The notes beneath the pieces are model-generated. The model worked only from the letters and a program-made list of their open reading frames with translations. It did not search any database and had not been told where the DNA came from. A stretch of DNA of 64,000 nt from Lachnospiraceae bacterium (GTDB lineage: Bacteria > Bacillota > Clostridia > Lachnospirales > Lachnospiraceae): NCBI GenBank assembly GCA_023664345.1, contig JAMPFQ010000017.1, positions 27,260 through 91,259 of the forward strand. Reading direction: 5' to 3'. This document shows positions 53,630 to 62,082 of this stretch, piece by piece; the first letter of the stretch is position 1, and every line of letters starts with the position of its first letter. The translations under genes were made by a program, and so were the position numbers.

Positions 53630-54430
53630 ACTTCTTTCCTCGCTTTCCTGTGATATTGTTTTTGTAGTTATCTCCTGTTTCCAATCCATCAGCGTCAGGC
53701 CGTGGGCGGGGGCGGTGGGGCCTGCGGCGGCGCGGTCCCCTGCTGCCAGGATGTCCGGCATGCTTTCCGGCAGGCGTCTGCCCTGGCCAACCTCCAGCAG
53801 TGTTCCCGCGATGATCCGCACCATATTATAGAGGAAGCCGTTCCCACAGACCCTGATCACCAGATCCGCCCCCTGCTCTTCCACCTGGATGGAGTAGATT
53901 GTCCTTACGGTGCTTTCCACCTGCGCACCGGTCTGGCAGAAGCTTTTAAAATCATGCTCGCCCTCCAGATACGCGGCGGCCTCCCGCATCTTTCCCACGT
54001 CCAGTCCCGCATAGGTAAAATAGGAATACAGACGCTTCACCGGCATGGGGAACTCTCCCCGGTAGATCCGATATTCATAGGTCTTGCGGCTTTTCACATG
54101 CCTGGGATGCCAGTCCGGGGGAACCTCCTCCGACTTCTGGATGCGGATATCCTCCGGCAGGCGCTGGTTCAGCGCGTAGGATATCTTCTTCCCCGGCATC
54201 CGGTGGCTGGTGTCAAATACCGCCACATTGCCCATGGCATGGACTCCCGCGTCCGTCCGGCTGGCGCCGATCACCTCAATGGGTTCGCCCAGCAGTTCCG
54301 TCAGGCATCTGTTCAGTTCCGATTCTATCGTGATACCATTCTTCTGAACCTGCCACCCGTGATAAGCAGTCCCGTCATAGGCCACGATCAGTCTTACTCG
54401 TTTCCGTTGCTCCATTATCAGCCCTGTCAT
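52424..54430 (-). CDS. truA: TruA pseudouridine synthase fused in frame to a GH88/105 hydrolase
   Basis: A 668-residue open frame joining two unrelated enzymes. Residues 1-252 are tRNA pseudouridine synthase A (VRLIVAYDGTAYHGWQVQKNG; catalytic Asp in GASRTDAGVHAMGNVAVF; ending AHGLTLMDW as in normal TruA), which modifies the tRNA anticodon arm. After a 15-residue linker, residues 268-668 are a full glycoside hydrolase of the GH88/GH105 unsaturated uronyl type (DHHGADCYKTAALL; KYHWTRAMGWYGMAMADV; SGTSMMVYTILKGI). An internal ATG at 53,629 follows GAGGAAAG, so the hydrolase may also be made alone. The start at 54,430 overlaps the upstream stop by ATGA. Whether the fusion is real, recent or a base error is open. 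Confidence 0.85.
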   Translation of the reverse strand: MTGLIMEQRKRVRLIVAYDGTAYHGWQVQKNGITIESELNRCLTELLGEPIEVIGASRTDAGVHAMGNVAVFDTSHRMPGKKISYALNQRLPEDIRIQKSEEVPPDWHPRHVKSRKTYEYRIYRGEFPMPVKRLYSYFTYAGLDVGKMREAAAYLEGEHDFKSFCQTGAQVESTVRTIYSIQVEEQGADLVIRVCGNGFLYNMVRIIAGTLLEVGQGRRLPESMPDILAAGDRAAAGPTAPAHGLTLMDWKQEITTKTISQESEERSMTQERINAAMQKAEAYIRSLTIDSAVNVPGEVVADEKRHFTWDNEKREPGAKPYLFEWSYYNGVVMEGLYDIYEADPDANAAYLDYVKAYLDAMIVSDEKGHRSLSPSLAGYVDHHGADCYKTAALLIRAGISQKEEEYLQICADLYRDLTDTSYVNSTGHIVPVEYTEESLGHNYWHSWANDKAPKYKVWLDGIYMLQPFIAHYAAETGDAGQLALVQERLDWVKETLLAPDGMYWHAANGADDCCKYHWTRAMGWYGMAMADVMEALPEEYMEERKAALKLFVDGVLKYQDESGLWANVADWEATETNRLEVSGTSMMVYTILKGIRKGWLDRSYEDAAVKAFVAMAERKLDGEGLHDIYFKATANNTDNYQDTEFYLTDEGKGSGPFIMAYSEMLRRM

Positions 54431-55992
54431 TGATTCCTGCTCACAAACTTAGCTTTTAAGAACGCCGCCGCTTTGTTTATCCATCCTCCAGCAGCATTCC
54501 AGCCTACTGCTGCCAATGGGATCATGTAGATCACATAGGGGAAAACATATCTGGACATTGCTTCCCAAACCATGGTAAATAGAACCCCCCCCCCCACTAG
54601 GATAACAAGCGGAAAATACTGATAAAATGGATTATTTTCTTTCCAAAGCGACACACAATACAGTAAAAAACCTGTATAAAACAGGAACTGGTATTGGTTC
54701 ATCAATGTTTTCGCCTGTGCGGCATACTTTCCATCCTCCAGCACGATATCACTGACAAAGCGACAGGGCTGTGAATGAAACGAGCGGTTTTCCATAAAAC
54801 AATTCAACGTCGGATCATTCCATTGCAGCAGCAGTTTTCCTTTGTAAAAATCTTTTGCGCTCATCCCTGCCCCTGACAGAAACATTTTTACTCTGTCACT
54901 GATAAAATGCCTTGCATCTTCCCTCGTCTTCTCCGTATCATATCCGTTTTTCGCATAAATCTCCGGCGCATAACCATTATATGTGCCATATCCCAAATCC
55001 CCCCACTCATTCATTCCCATGGCGACCCAGGCTTCCAGTGGAATTCCCTGATCCAGGACGATCCCCGAAACACTCTCATAATAGGCAATATTCAATTTAT
55101 CTGCCACGCCAATAGCCAAAAACAGCGAAACAGCACATACGATAAACTGAATCCTCTTTCTCCGCACACTATATAAAAATGCCATGATAGCAAAAGCGAT
55201 CAGCAGAACAGGGAAATTTCCCCTTGCCATATTTCCAATAACCGCACTGACAGTCAAAACTGCCCAGCTTCCCGCTTTCCCCTTTTTCAAAAAACGGATC
55301 GCCGCCCATATAAATAACAGTCCTGCCGTTGCGGATATGATTTCACCGTAAACATACGGCGTATACAAAAAAAGCGGAAAACAGAATGCCATAAAAATAA
55401 GGTAGATAACAAGAGCGCTTTCTGCCGCATTTAATTCTTTCAAAATACGGGTTCCCACAAAAATAATCACAGGAACGCACAGACAGTTAAAGAACTGGAT
55501 AACAATATCATTCGTTGTCCCAGATATCCAAAACAGAAAACGGAATAATGTTATCAGCCCAAAATGCTGTTTATATTTTCCCAGATATCCGCTCGGCTGC
55601 AGATCCGAATAGTCACCATTCCGCATACGTTCCATACATTCCAGTACATACCTGGAATCATTCTGTGCCCAGAAATCGCCGGATATCACCCATGCGAAAC
55701 AACATATGGCTGCATACAACATGACTGCACTCAAAAGAAAAGTAAATACTTTCTCCTTGTGGATATGCTGAGTCCGCTGTACAACCAACACGACGATCAA
55801 AAAAATCCCCATCGTAATAAAATGCAGTATCAGGGAATCATGAGTTTCCCATCTGATCACACTGAACGGTATATCCATCAGGCGGATCGAATAGCCTGTA
55901 TTATAATATGCCAGAAAAACCGCTATCACTGTACACATTGCCAGTAATCCATATTTCAATATTGCTTTATAACGATATACTTTTGCATCCAT
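54427..55992 (-). CDS. Polytopic glycosyltransferase-like membrane protein with a poly-G tract
   Basis: A 521-residue protein started at 55,992 behind GAGGGGGG. It has about eleven membrane segments with a large loop after the first (DSLILHF) and QNDSRYVLECMERM, a layout like membrane glycosyltransferases of the PMT/ArnT or DUF2142 type; the family is not certain. Its AT-richer codon use differs from neighbours, which suggests transfer. It lies between ecfT and truA, genes usually adjacent. Codons 466-470 contain 11 consecutive G residues (see 54,585-54,595), so one-base slips would replace the last 50 residues. Confidence 0.72.
   Translation of the reverse strand: MDAKVYRYKAILKYGLLAMCTVIAVFLAYYNTGYSIRLMDIPFSVIRWETHDSLILHFITMGIFLIVVLVVQRTQHIHKEKVFTFLLSAVMLYAAICCFAWVISGDFWAQNDSRYVLECMERMRNGDYSDLQPSGYLGKYKQHFGLITLFRFLFWISGTTNDIVIQFFNCLCVPVIIFVGTRILKELNAAESALVIYLIFMAFCFPLFLYTPYVYGEIISATAGLLFIWAAIRFLKKGKAGSWAVLTVSAVIGNMARGNFPVLLIAFAIMAFLYSVRRKRIQFIVCAVSLFLAIGVADKLNIAYYESVSGIVLDQGIPLEAWVAMGMNEWGDLGYGTYNGYAPEIYAKNGYDTEKTREDARHFISDRVKMFLSGAGMSAKDFYKGKLLLQWNDPTLNCFMENRSFHSQPCRFVSDIVLEDGKYAAQAKTLMNQYQFLFYTGFLLYCVSLWKENNPFYQYFPLVILVGGGVLFTMVWEAMSRYVFPYVIYMIPLAAVGWNAAGGWINKAAAFLKAKFVSRNQ
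54585..54595 (-). repeat. 11-base G homopolymer inside a coding sequence
   Basis: Eleven C on the plus strand (G on the coding strand) encode the VGGGV part of LVGGGVLFTMVW. No other run of this length was noticed in the window. Tracts of this length are prone to slippage during replication. Confidence 0.85.
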
Positions 55993-56055
55993 AGTTACCC
56001 CCCCTCTTGCGTACTCTGGCACGCATACCAATCAATATTTGAAAGTGATCTTCTT

Positions 56056-56859
56056 TCAAACTTCCAGTCTCCCAACCCCGATACTTACCGCCAGATAAGC
56101 CAGGATGCAGAGATAGGCTATCCTGTCGCGCCTCTGGTAGATCAGGGGCTTCATCTTGGTCCTGCCCTCCCCGCCGCGGTAGCACCTCGCTTCCATGGCC
56201 ATGGCCAGGTCGTTGGCACGGCGGAACGCGGAGATGAACAGGGGCACAAGAAGCGGCACAAGGGCCTTTGCCCGCCTGATGAGATTCCCGCTCTCAAAGT
56301 CCGCTCCCCTGGCGATCTGGGCTTTCATGATCTTATCCGTCTCCTCCAGCAAGATGGGGATAAAGCGCAGCGCAATGGACATCATCATTGCCACCTCATG
56401 CACCGGCACCTTAAAGATCCTTAAGGGGCGCATCCCCTTTTCCATGCCGTCCGTCAGGTTGTTGGGCGTGGTGGTCAGCGTCATGACGGAAGAACCGATC
56501 ACCAGCATGACCAGCCGCACCGCCATGGTGAACGCCGTCCGCAGGCCCTCTTTCGTGATCGTCAGTTTCCACCAGGACACCAGCGGCTCGCCCGGTGTCA
56601 GGAACAGATTAAATACGACGGTCAGGAGCAACAAAAACAGGATCGCTTTCATGCCCTTTACCATGAATCTGAAAGGCACATGGGAAAGCTTTATCACCAT
56701 TGCCAGAAAAGCCGCGGCAATGAGATACCCTATAAAATTGCGGAAAAAGAACAATGAAATGATATATAACAGCGTCCCGGCCAGTTTCACCCTGGGATCC
56801 AGCCTGTGGAGCGCCGAGTCCGTCTGATAATATTGTCCAAGTGTGATATCTCTGAGCAT
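56056..56859 (-). CDS. ecfT: ECF transporter transmembrane subunit EcfT
   Basis: A 267-residue membrane protein that links the ATPases to substrate-binding S subunits in vitamin uptake. N-terminal LGQYYQTDSALHRLDPRVKL, then about five membrane segments, and the two coupling-helix motifs: ARGADFESG and RANDLAMAMEARCYRGG (the Ala-Arg-Gly / Ala-Arg-x-Tyr pair). It follows ecfA2 after 9 bases. Confidence 0.94.
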   Translation of the reverse strand: MLRDITLGQYYQTDSALHRLDPRVKLAGTLLYIISLFFFRNFIGYLIAAAFLAMVIKLSHVPFRFMVKGMKAILFLLLLTVVFNLFLTPGEPLVSWWKLTITKEGLRTAFTMAVRLVMLVIGSSVMTLTTTPNNLTDGMEKGMRPLRIFKVPVHEVAMMMSIALRFIPILLEETDKIMKAQIARGADFESGNLIRRAKALVPLLVPLFISAFRRANDLAMAMEARCYRGGEGRTKMKPLIYQRRDRIAYLCILAYLAVSIGVGRLEV

Positions 56860-56868
56860 TTTTCTTCC

Positions 56869-57717
56869 CTACATTTTCAAAGCCTTTACCACGGCGTCCG
56901 CGGCCTCCTCGACGGTGGTGGCGCTAATGTCCACGTCCAGCCCCCTTCGCTTAAGCTCATGCAGGACGTATGTCACCTGGGGCGCCGCAAGCCCTACTTC
57001 CTCCAGTTCCTTATAGTGGCTGAACACCTGCTTCGGAACATCATCATACATCACGCTCCCCCTGTTCATGACAATGATGCGGTCCACGTATTCCGCCACA
57101 TCCTCCATGCTGTGGGACACCAGCAGGATGGTCATGCCCGTCTCAGTCTGGAGTTTCTTGATCTGGTGCAGGATCTCGTCCCTGCCCCTGGGATCCAGTC
57201 CCGCCGTTGGCTCATCCAGGATCAGTACCTCCGGCTCCATGGCAAGCACTCCCGCGATAGCCGCCCTGCGCTTCTGGCCGCCGGACAGTTCAAAGGGAGA
57301 CTGGTAAAACAGTTCATCGGGCAGACCTACTTTCCGAAGGGCGTCATAGGCTCGCAGTTCCGCTTCCTTTTTGCTCAGTCCCAGATTTTTGGGGCCAAAG
57401 CAGACATCGGAAAACACGTCTATCTCAAACAGCTGGTGCTCGGGATATTGGAATACCAGCCCCACCTTGCTCCGCAGCTTTTTCCTATCGAAGTCTTTGT
57501 CGTAAATGTCTTCCCCATTGAAATACACATGCCCCGAACTTGCCCTGATCAGGCCGTTGAGGTGCTGTATCAGGGTGGATTTCCCCGATCCGGTATGCCC
57601 GATGATCCCCACGAACTGGCCGTCCGGTATGGTCAGGCAGATATCGTCCAGCGCTTTCACGGCAAGGGGGGTATCCGCCCCATATATGTAATCTACATGA
57701 TCCAGAATAAGTGACAT
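56869..57717 (-). CDS. ecfA2: ECF transporter ATPase EcfA2
   Basis: A 282-residue ATPase: Walker A GHTGSGKSTL, Q-loop FQYPEHQLFE, signature FELSGGQKRRAAIAG, Walker B LILDEPTAGLD, His switch VSHSMEDVAEY. The second of the two paired ATPases; the gap to ecfA1 is 5 bases. Confidence 0.94.
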   Translation of the reverse strand: MSLILDHVDYIYGADTPLAVKALDDICLTIPDGQFVGIIGHTGSGKSTLIQHLNGLIRASSGHVYFNGEDIYDKDFDRKKLRSKVGLVFQYPEHQLFEIDVFSDVCFGPKNLGLSKKEAELRAYDALRKVGLPDELFYQSPFELSGGQKRRAAIAGVLAMEPEVLILDEPTAGLDPRGRDEILHQIKKLQTETGMTILLVSHSMEDVAEYVDRIIVMNRGSVMYDDVPKQVFSHYKELEEVGLAAPQVTYVLHELKRRGLDVDISATTVEEAADAVVKALKM

Positions 57718-57722
57718 CCTGC

Positions 57723-58586
57723 CTAAATCCCTCTTTTCCTTCCAGGCGCCAGCTGATCGGCAAGTTCTTCTATGGTCAAAATGCCGTCAGGCAGCGCAAT
57801 GCCCCTCTTTTGCAGTTCATGGGCCAACAGCGTCACCTGGGGCACATCCAGGCGCAGTTCCTGCAGCTTCTCCACCTGGGAAAATATCTGCTTCGGCGTC
57901 CCCTCCATGGCGATCCTGCCGTTATCCATGACAAAGACCCTGTCCGCGTGGATGATCTCTTCCATGTAGTGGGTGATCAGTATGACCGTGACTCCCTCCA
58001 CCTGGTTCAGGCCGCGCACGGCGCGGATGACCTCTTTCCTCCCGTTGGGATCCAGCATGGCGGTGGGTTCGTCCAGCACAATACATTTGGGGTGCATGGC
58101 AAACACTCCGGCGATGGACACCCGCTGTTTCTGTCCGCCGGACAGCTTATTGGGGGAATACTTGCGGTAAGCGTACATTCCCACCGCTTTCAGGCTCTCC
58201 TCCACGCGTTCCCAGATCTCCTTTGTGGGAACTCCCATATTTTCAGGTCCGAATCCCACATCCTCCTCCACCACCTGGCCGATGATCTGGTTATCCGGGT
58301 TCTGGAACACCATGCCCGCCGTCTGGCGCACATCCCAGACCTTATCCTCGTTAGAGGTATCCATGCCGTCCACCCAGACGGTTCCCTCCGTGGGCGTCAG
58401 GATGGCGTTGATGTGCTTGGCAAGGGTGGATTTCCCGGAACCGTTGTGGCCCAGGATGGCGATGAACTGCCCCTGTGCGATATCCAGGCTGACGTGATCC
58501 ACGGCGGTGGTGATCCCCTCCACATTGCCCTCCTCGTCACGCCGGATGTATTCGTATACTGCCTCTTCTGTCTTTACAATACCCAT
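57723..58586 (-). CDS. ecfA1: ECF transporter ATPase EcfA1
   Basis: A 287-residue ATPase: Walker A GHNGSGKSTLAK, Q-loop FQNPDNQIIG, signature NKLSGGQKQRVSIAG, Walker B IVLDEPTAMLD, switch ITHYMEEI. The DNPxNQ/LSGGQ set is typical of EcfA1. Promoter at 58,646-58,618. In many Firmicutes this module follows rplQ directly; here a MATE gene, an M15 gene and a MITE-like element lie between. Confidence 0.94.
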   Translation of the reverse strand: MGIVKTEEAVYEYIRRDEEGNVEGITTAVDHVSLDIAQGQFIAILGHNGSGKSTLAKHINAILTPTEGTVWVDGMDTSNEDKVWDVRQTAGMVFQNPDNQIIGQVVEEDVGFGPENMGVPTKEIWERVEESLKAVGMYAYRKYSPNKLSGGQKQRVSIAGVFAMHPKCIVLDEPTAMLDPNGRKEVIRAVRGLNQVEGVTVILITHYMEEIIHADRVFVMDNGRIAMEGTPKQIFSQVEKLQELRLDVPQVTLLAHELQKRGIALPDGILTIEELADQLAPGRKRGI

Positions 58587-58617
58587 GATATGCCATTTCC
58601 TTTTATGCTCTGCTCCT

Positions 58618-58646
58618 ATTATAGTAAATATGGGAAGGAATTACAA
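58618..58646 (-). promoter_or_regulatory. Promoter of the ecfA1-ecfA2-ecfT operon
   Basis: TTGTAA (58,646-58,641), 17 bases, TATAAT (58,623-58,618) on the minus strand, 32 bases before the start. Confidence 0.75.
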
Positions 58647-58697
58647 GTGGAGGAATCCGAACACATTTACAAAATCCCCGCCGCATGGTAAACTGAT

Positions 58698-58882
58698 GTA
58701 AGTTCAGCCATGCAGAAATGATCATGCAGATTGCCCGTGGGAGCTTGCTCACTAAGGACAATCTGCGCGATCATTTCTATAGGGCGGAAGCCCAACATGA
58801 AATAAGTTGCCGATAATAGAGTTTATCTGTCAGTGAAAATGTATATGTTGGCAACTTATGAATGGCATGGCTGAACTGTTAC
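58698..58882. mobile_element. MITE-like 185-bp element with 9-bp flanking direct repeats
   Basis: The element is bounded by TAAACTGAT at 58,689-58,697 and again at 58,883-58,891. Its ends are inverted: GTA then AGTTCAGCCATGC (58,701-58,713) against its exact complement at 58,865-58,877 then TAC. Inside are two more stems: 58,714-58,733 with 58,759-58,778 (18 of 20 paired) and ATAAGTTGCC (58,802-58,811) with 58,850-58,859 (10 of 10). The whole could fold as a three-way junction. No open frame of note. It fits a non-autonomous transposable element with a 9-bp target duplication. Confidence 0.78.
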
Positions 58883-58921
58883 TAAACTGATTCTATTCAT
58901 TAACGGAAAGAGGAATGATTT

Positions 58922-59947
58922 ATGGACAGATCAAAACTGATCAAAATGCTCTTCACGCTGAGCATGATCGTTGTCGTAGCAGTCGGGCTTACGCAGCTGA
59001 TCCGCGGCAACTCCATGAGCCTGGCGGAGTATGAGCAGCTGAACGCTTCTTCCGATGCCGCGTCCGGCTCCGGCGGCACAGCCGGGACTTCCGGCAAGAC
59101 TGCGGATGACAAGGGCGCGGACAGTGCCGGTGATGGCCAGGACAGTCCCGCAGGCAGCGCCGCCCATAGCAGTCAGGAGTCTTCCTCCTCAGGCAGCGGA
59201 CAGGCCTCCCCGGCAACAGCCGGTTCCGCCAACGGACAGGCCACTGCTTCCGGGAACGGGCAGGACACCCCGGCCCCGCCGCTTACAGGCGCCGCTCTGA
59301 ACGGAACCTCCCAGCTGGAACAGCGCATTTCCCTGACGGAGGATTTCTATCACGAGCCGCTGTCCGACAATCTCTGCCGCTATATCACAGGCATTTCCTA
59401 CCCTTCCGTCAGTTCGGAGGAGGAAGCCGCCGCCCTGGTGGTGGGCTATGACGACCTGCGCTATGTCCATGTACTGCATTACGACTTCAGCGGAGAACCT
59501 GTGGAGGGAGAACTGATCTGCAACGAGTATATCGCCCAGGATCTGGTGGAGATCTTTTATGAACTGTACTACAGCGAATATCAGATCGAGCGGGTCACGC
59601 TGATCGATGAGTATGACGGGGACGACACAGCTTCCATGGAGGATAACAATACCTCCTGTTTCAATTATCGGGTAGTAGAGGGCAGTTCCAGCCTGTCAAA
59701 GCACGCTTACGGCCTTGCCATTGACGTCAATCCTTTTTACAACCCCTATATCACCTATGAAAAAGACGGCACCGAGAATGTTTCTCCCGCTGCCGCCATG
59801 GATTACGCTGACCGTTCCGTCAATTTTCCCTATAAGATCGACGAGGACGATCTCTGCTGCCGCCTGTTCAAGGAGCATGGCTTTATCTGGGGCGGCAACT
59901 GGAACAGCGTGAAAGATTACCAGCATTTCCAGAAGGTTCCCAAATAG
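58922..59947 (+). CDS. Membrane-anchored M15-family peptidase (D,D-carboxypeptidase-like)
   Basis: A 341-residue protein. An N-terminal hydrophobic segment (MLFTLSMIVVVAVGL) anchors it, then a ~95-residue Ser/Gly/Ala-rich linker (residues 40-135), then a VanY-like M15 domain: SKHAYGLAIDVNPFYNP (His and Asp zinc ligands) and KEHGFIWGGNW..DYQHFQ (final His). It would trim peptidoglycan stem peptides outside the membrane. GAGG precedes the ATG. Convergent with the MATE gene, whose stop lies 10 bases away. Confidence 0.87.
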   Translation: MDRSKLIKMLFTLSMIVVVAVGLTQLIRGNSMSLAEYEQLNASSDAASGSGGTAGTSGKTADDKGADSAGDGQDSPAGSAAHSSQESSSSGSGQASPATAGSANGQATASGNGQDTPAPPLTGAALNGTSQLEQRISLTEDFYHEPLSDNLCRYITGISYPSVSSEEEAAALVVGYDDLRYVHVLHYDFSGEPVEGELICNEYIAQDLVEIFYELYYSEYQIERVTLIDEYDGDDTASMEDNNTSCFNYRVVEGSSSLSKHAYGLAIDVNPFYNPYITYEKDGTENVSPAAAMDYADRSVNFPYKIDEDDLCCRLFKEHGFIWGGNWNSVKDYQHFQKVPK

Positions 59948-59956
59948 GGTATGTAA

Positions 59957-61324
59957 CTATATTTTGATCTCCGTCCATTTTCCCTGACGGAAGCGGATGC
60001 TTCCAAAGAGGAACCTGGACAGCTGATCCGCCAGCACCCCGAACCAGATACCGGTGATCCCCATTCCCAGCGCATAGCCGAAGAACCAGGAACCCGCCGT
60101 CCGCACAAGGGTGACGCTGATGGTGGAGGCGATGGCTGTGTAGAGCGTGTCGCCCGCTCCCCGCAGGCAGCCCATATAGATGACCTGGGCGATCTGCAGC
60201 ATGACCACAAAGATGATCACATGCATGATGCTGACCCCGATGGAAACGATCTGTTCCTCTCCCTCGAAGAACAGCCGCATCAGGAACCTTGCCCCGCTGA
60301 AATACACGATCGCCAGCAATACCGCGATCACGCCGCCTATCATGCGACAGGTTCTTCCGTAATCTTTTGCCCGATCGGGCTGTTTCGCTCCCAGACTGTA
60401 GCCGATCAGCGCCACTGCCGTGGCCTGCAGGCCGTCCCCGAAAGAGAACGATAATCCCATGATGTTCATGCCCACCTGATGCGCCGCCATGGCGTCCGTG
60501 CCCTGCTTCGCCGCCATGATCGCCGTGAGCATGAAGCCGATGCGCATCAGCACCTGTTCCGCGAACACGCTGTATCCCACCTTGATGATATGGGACAGCG
60601 CCTCCAGGGAGGGTTTGATCTTCTGCGTGAATATAAAGGGAATGCTGACAAAATTATCCTTTTTCCATACGGACAGCACGCTCATGATACTGGCCACCAC
60701 TGTTCCGAGCACGGTGGCAAGGGCCGCTCCCCGGATCCCCAGGGCGGGGAAGCCGAAATGTCCCTGGATCAACAGGTAATTGAAAATGATGTTCACCGTG
60801 TTGGAGACAAGGTTCGTGCGCATGGTGATACGCGTGTTCCCGGCGCCTCTCTGGGCAGAATTGACGCCCATCTGCACCACATTGAAGATCATGCCGCCCA
60901 TGATGATCTGAAAATAGAGCACCGCGCTGTCATGGGTCAGGTCTTCAGAACCGCACAGCCGGATAATGGGATCTGCCAGCGCTACCAGAAGAAAACTGAG
61001 AGCCACCGCCGCCAGTACGATAAAGATCAGGAACGTAGCGAAGATGCCGTTTGCTTCCTCCCGTTTCCCCTGTCCCTTTCTCCTGGCCACCAGAGCGGAT
61101 ATGGAAACATTTGCCGCAATGAACAGCGACAGTCCCAAGAACTTGGGCTGAGTGGTCAGCCCCACCGCCGCTACCGCATGGGAACCCATGGAACTGACCA
61201 TAAGGGAATCCACAAGTCCCGCAAACGCGGTGAAAAAAGATTCCAGCATGGCGGGCCATGCCATATCCAGTGTCTTTTTGATATCGTCTTTGTTATATCC
61301 TCGAAACATTTTTTCACTTACCAT
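59957..61324 (-). CDS. MATE-family efflux transporter
   Basis: A 455-residue protein with twelve membrane segments; WPAMLESFFTAFAGLVDSLMVSSMGSHAVAAVGL and the repeat-half equivalent near residue 240 (AEQVLMRIGFMLTAIMAAKQGTDAMAAHQVGMN) are MATE signatures. It exchanges Na+ or H+ for drugs or metabolites. The start at 61,324 or 61,309 is not decided by a clear binding site. Confidence 0.92.
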   Translation of the reverse strand: MVSEKMFRGYNKDDIKKTLDMAWPAMLESFFTAFAGLVDSLMVSSMGSHAVAAVGLTTQPKFLGLSLFIAANVSISALVARRKGQGKREEANGIFATFLIFIVLAAVALSFLLVALADPIIRLCGSEDLTHDSAVLYFQIIMGGMIFNVVQMGVNSAQRGAGNTRITMRTNLVSNTVNIIFNYLLIQGHFGFPALGIRGAALATVLGTVVASIMSVLSVWKKDNFVSIPFIFTQKIKPSLEALSHIIKVGYSVFAEQVLMRIGFMLTAIMAAKQGTDAMAAHQVGMNIMGLSFSFGDGLQATAVALIGYSLGAKQPDRAKDYGRTCRMIGGVIAVLLAIVYFSGARFLMRLFFEGEEQIVSIGVSIMHVIIFVVMLQIAQVIYMGCLRGAGDTLYTAIASTISVTLVRTAGSWFFGYALGMGITGIWFGVLADQLSRFLFGSIRFRQGKWTEIKI

Positions 61325-61364
61325 TTCTTTTTTGCGGATGGAACGCTGTTATTTTATGAACAGA

Positions 61365-61394
61365 ACCGGACCCGATCTGTCGATCGGATCCGGT
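61365..61394 (-). terminator. Terminator of the ribosomal protein operon
   Basis: ACCGGATCCGATC pairs with GATCGGGTCCGGT (12 of 13 plus one wobble), 61,394-61,365, followed by a weak TCTGTTC run, right after rplQ. Confidence 0.65.
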
Positions 61395-61416
61395 CTCACA
61401 TGACACAGATATATTA

Positions 61417-61953
61417 TCATACCAGCTCGAGAACTACTTCCATAGCTCCGTCACCTTTACGCTGGCCTACCTTAATGATCCTGGTATATCCGCCCTTGCG
61501 GTCTGCGTACTTAGGCGCATACTCGTCAAACAGCTTTGCCACCAGATCGATCTTCTTGGTGTTCCTCTTTCTTCCGGCCGCCTCCGTGGGAACATAAACA
61601 ACAGGATTGAGGACTCTCAGTATCTGACGCCTTATATGAAGCCTGGAGGGCAGATCTTTCTTGATCTCTTTCTCCACGGTCTCATACTTGGTGATCCTCT
61701 TGCCGTCAACGACTTCTTTTACACGCCTGCCGTCCTTGTCCTTCACTGGAACCTTTACGGAAACCTTGACCATCTCGAAATTGTCTTTCTCCCTGACCGC
61801 CATCGCGATCAGGCCTTCAGCAATCTTCTTTACCTCTTTAGCCCTCGCCTCGGTCGTGATGATCCTGCCATGGTACAGCAGCGCCGTTACCTGATTTCTC
61901 AGCAATGCCTTTCTCTGGGAAGAGGTTCTGCCGAGTTTTCTATACTTTGCCAT
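61417..61953 (-). CDS. rplQ: 50S ribosomal protein L17
   Basis: A 178-residue protein of the large subunit, starting at 61,953 (MAKYRKLGRTSSQRKALLRNQVTALL). The family C-terminus is GGYTRIIKVGQRKGDGAMEVVLELV. About 50 residues longer than the common ~125 form because of a basic insertion (VKVPVKDKDGRRVKEVVDGKRITKYETVEKEIK), as seen in relatives of this bacterial group. AGGG precedes the ATG. Confidence 0.96.
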   Translation of the reverse strand: MAKYRKLGRTSSQRKALLRNQVTALLYHGRIITTEARAKEVKKIAEGLIAMAVREKDNFEMVKVSVKVPVKDKDGRRVKEVVDGKRITKYETVEKEIKKDLPSRLHIRRQILRVLNPVVYVPTEAAGRKRNTKKIDLVAKLFDEYAPKYADRKGGYTRIIKVGQRKGDGAMEVVLELV

Positions 61954-62082
61954 AATTTTTCCCTTTCTCCATCTATGGTACATCCGGCCACGCTCTTTGG
62001 ACTTACTTACCGAATGCGGATCTGATCTCCACTTAGAGATGAACCACAGGCGAACTCTTTGGAATTACCGCCTGAGGAAATC

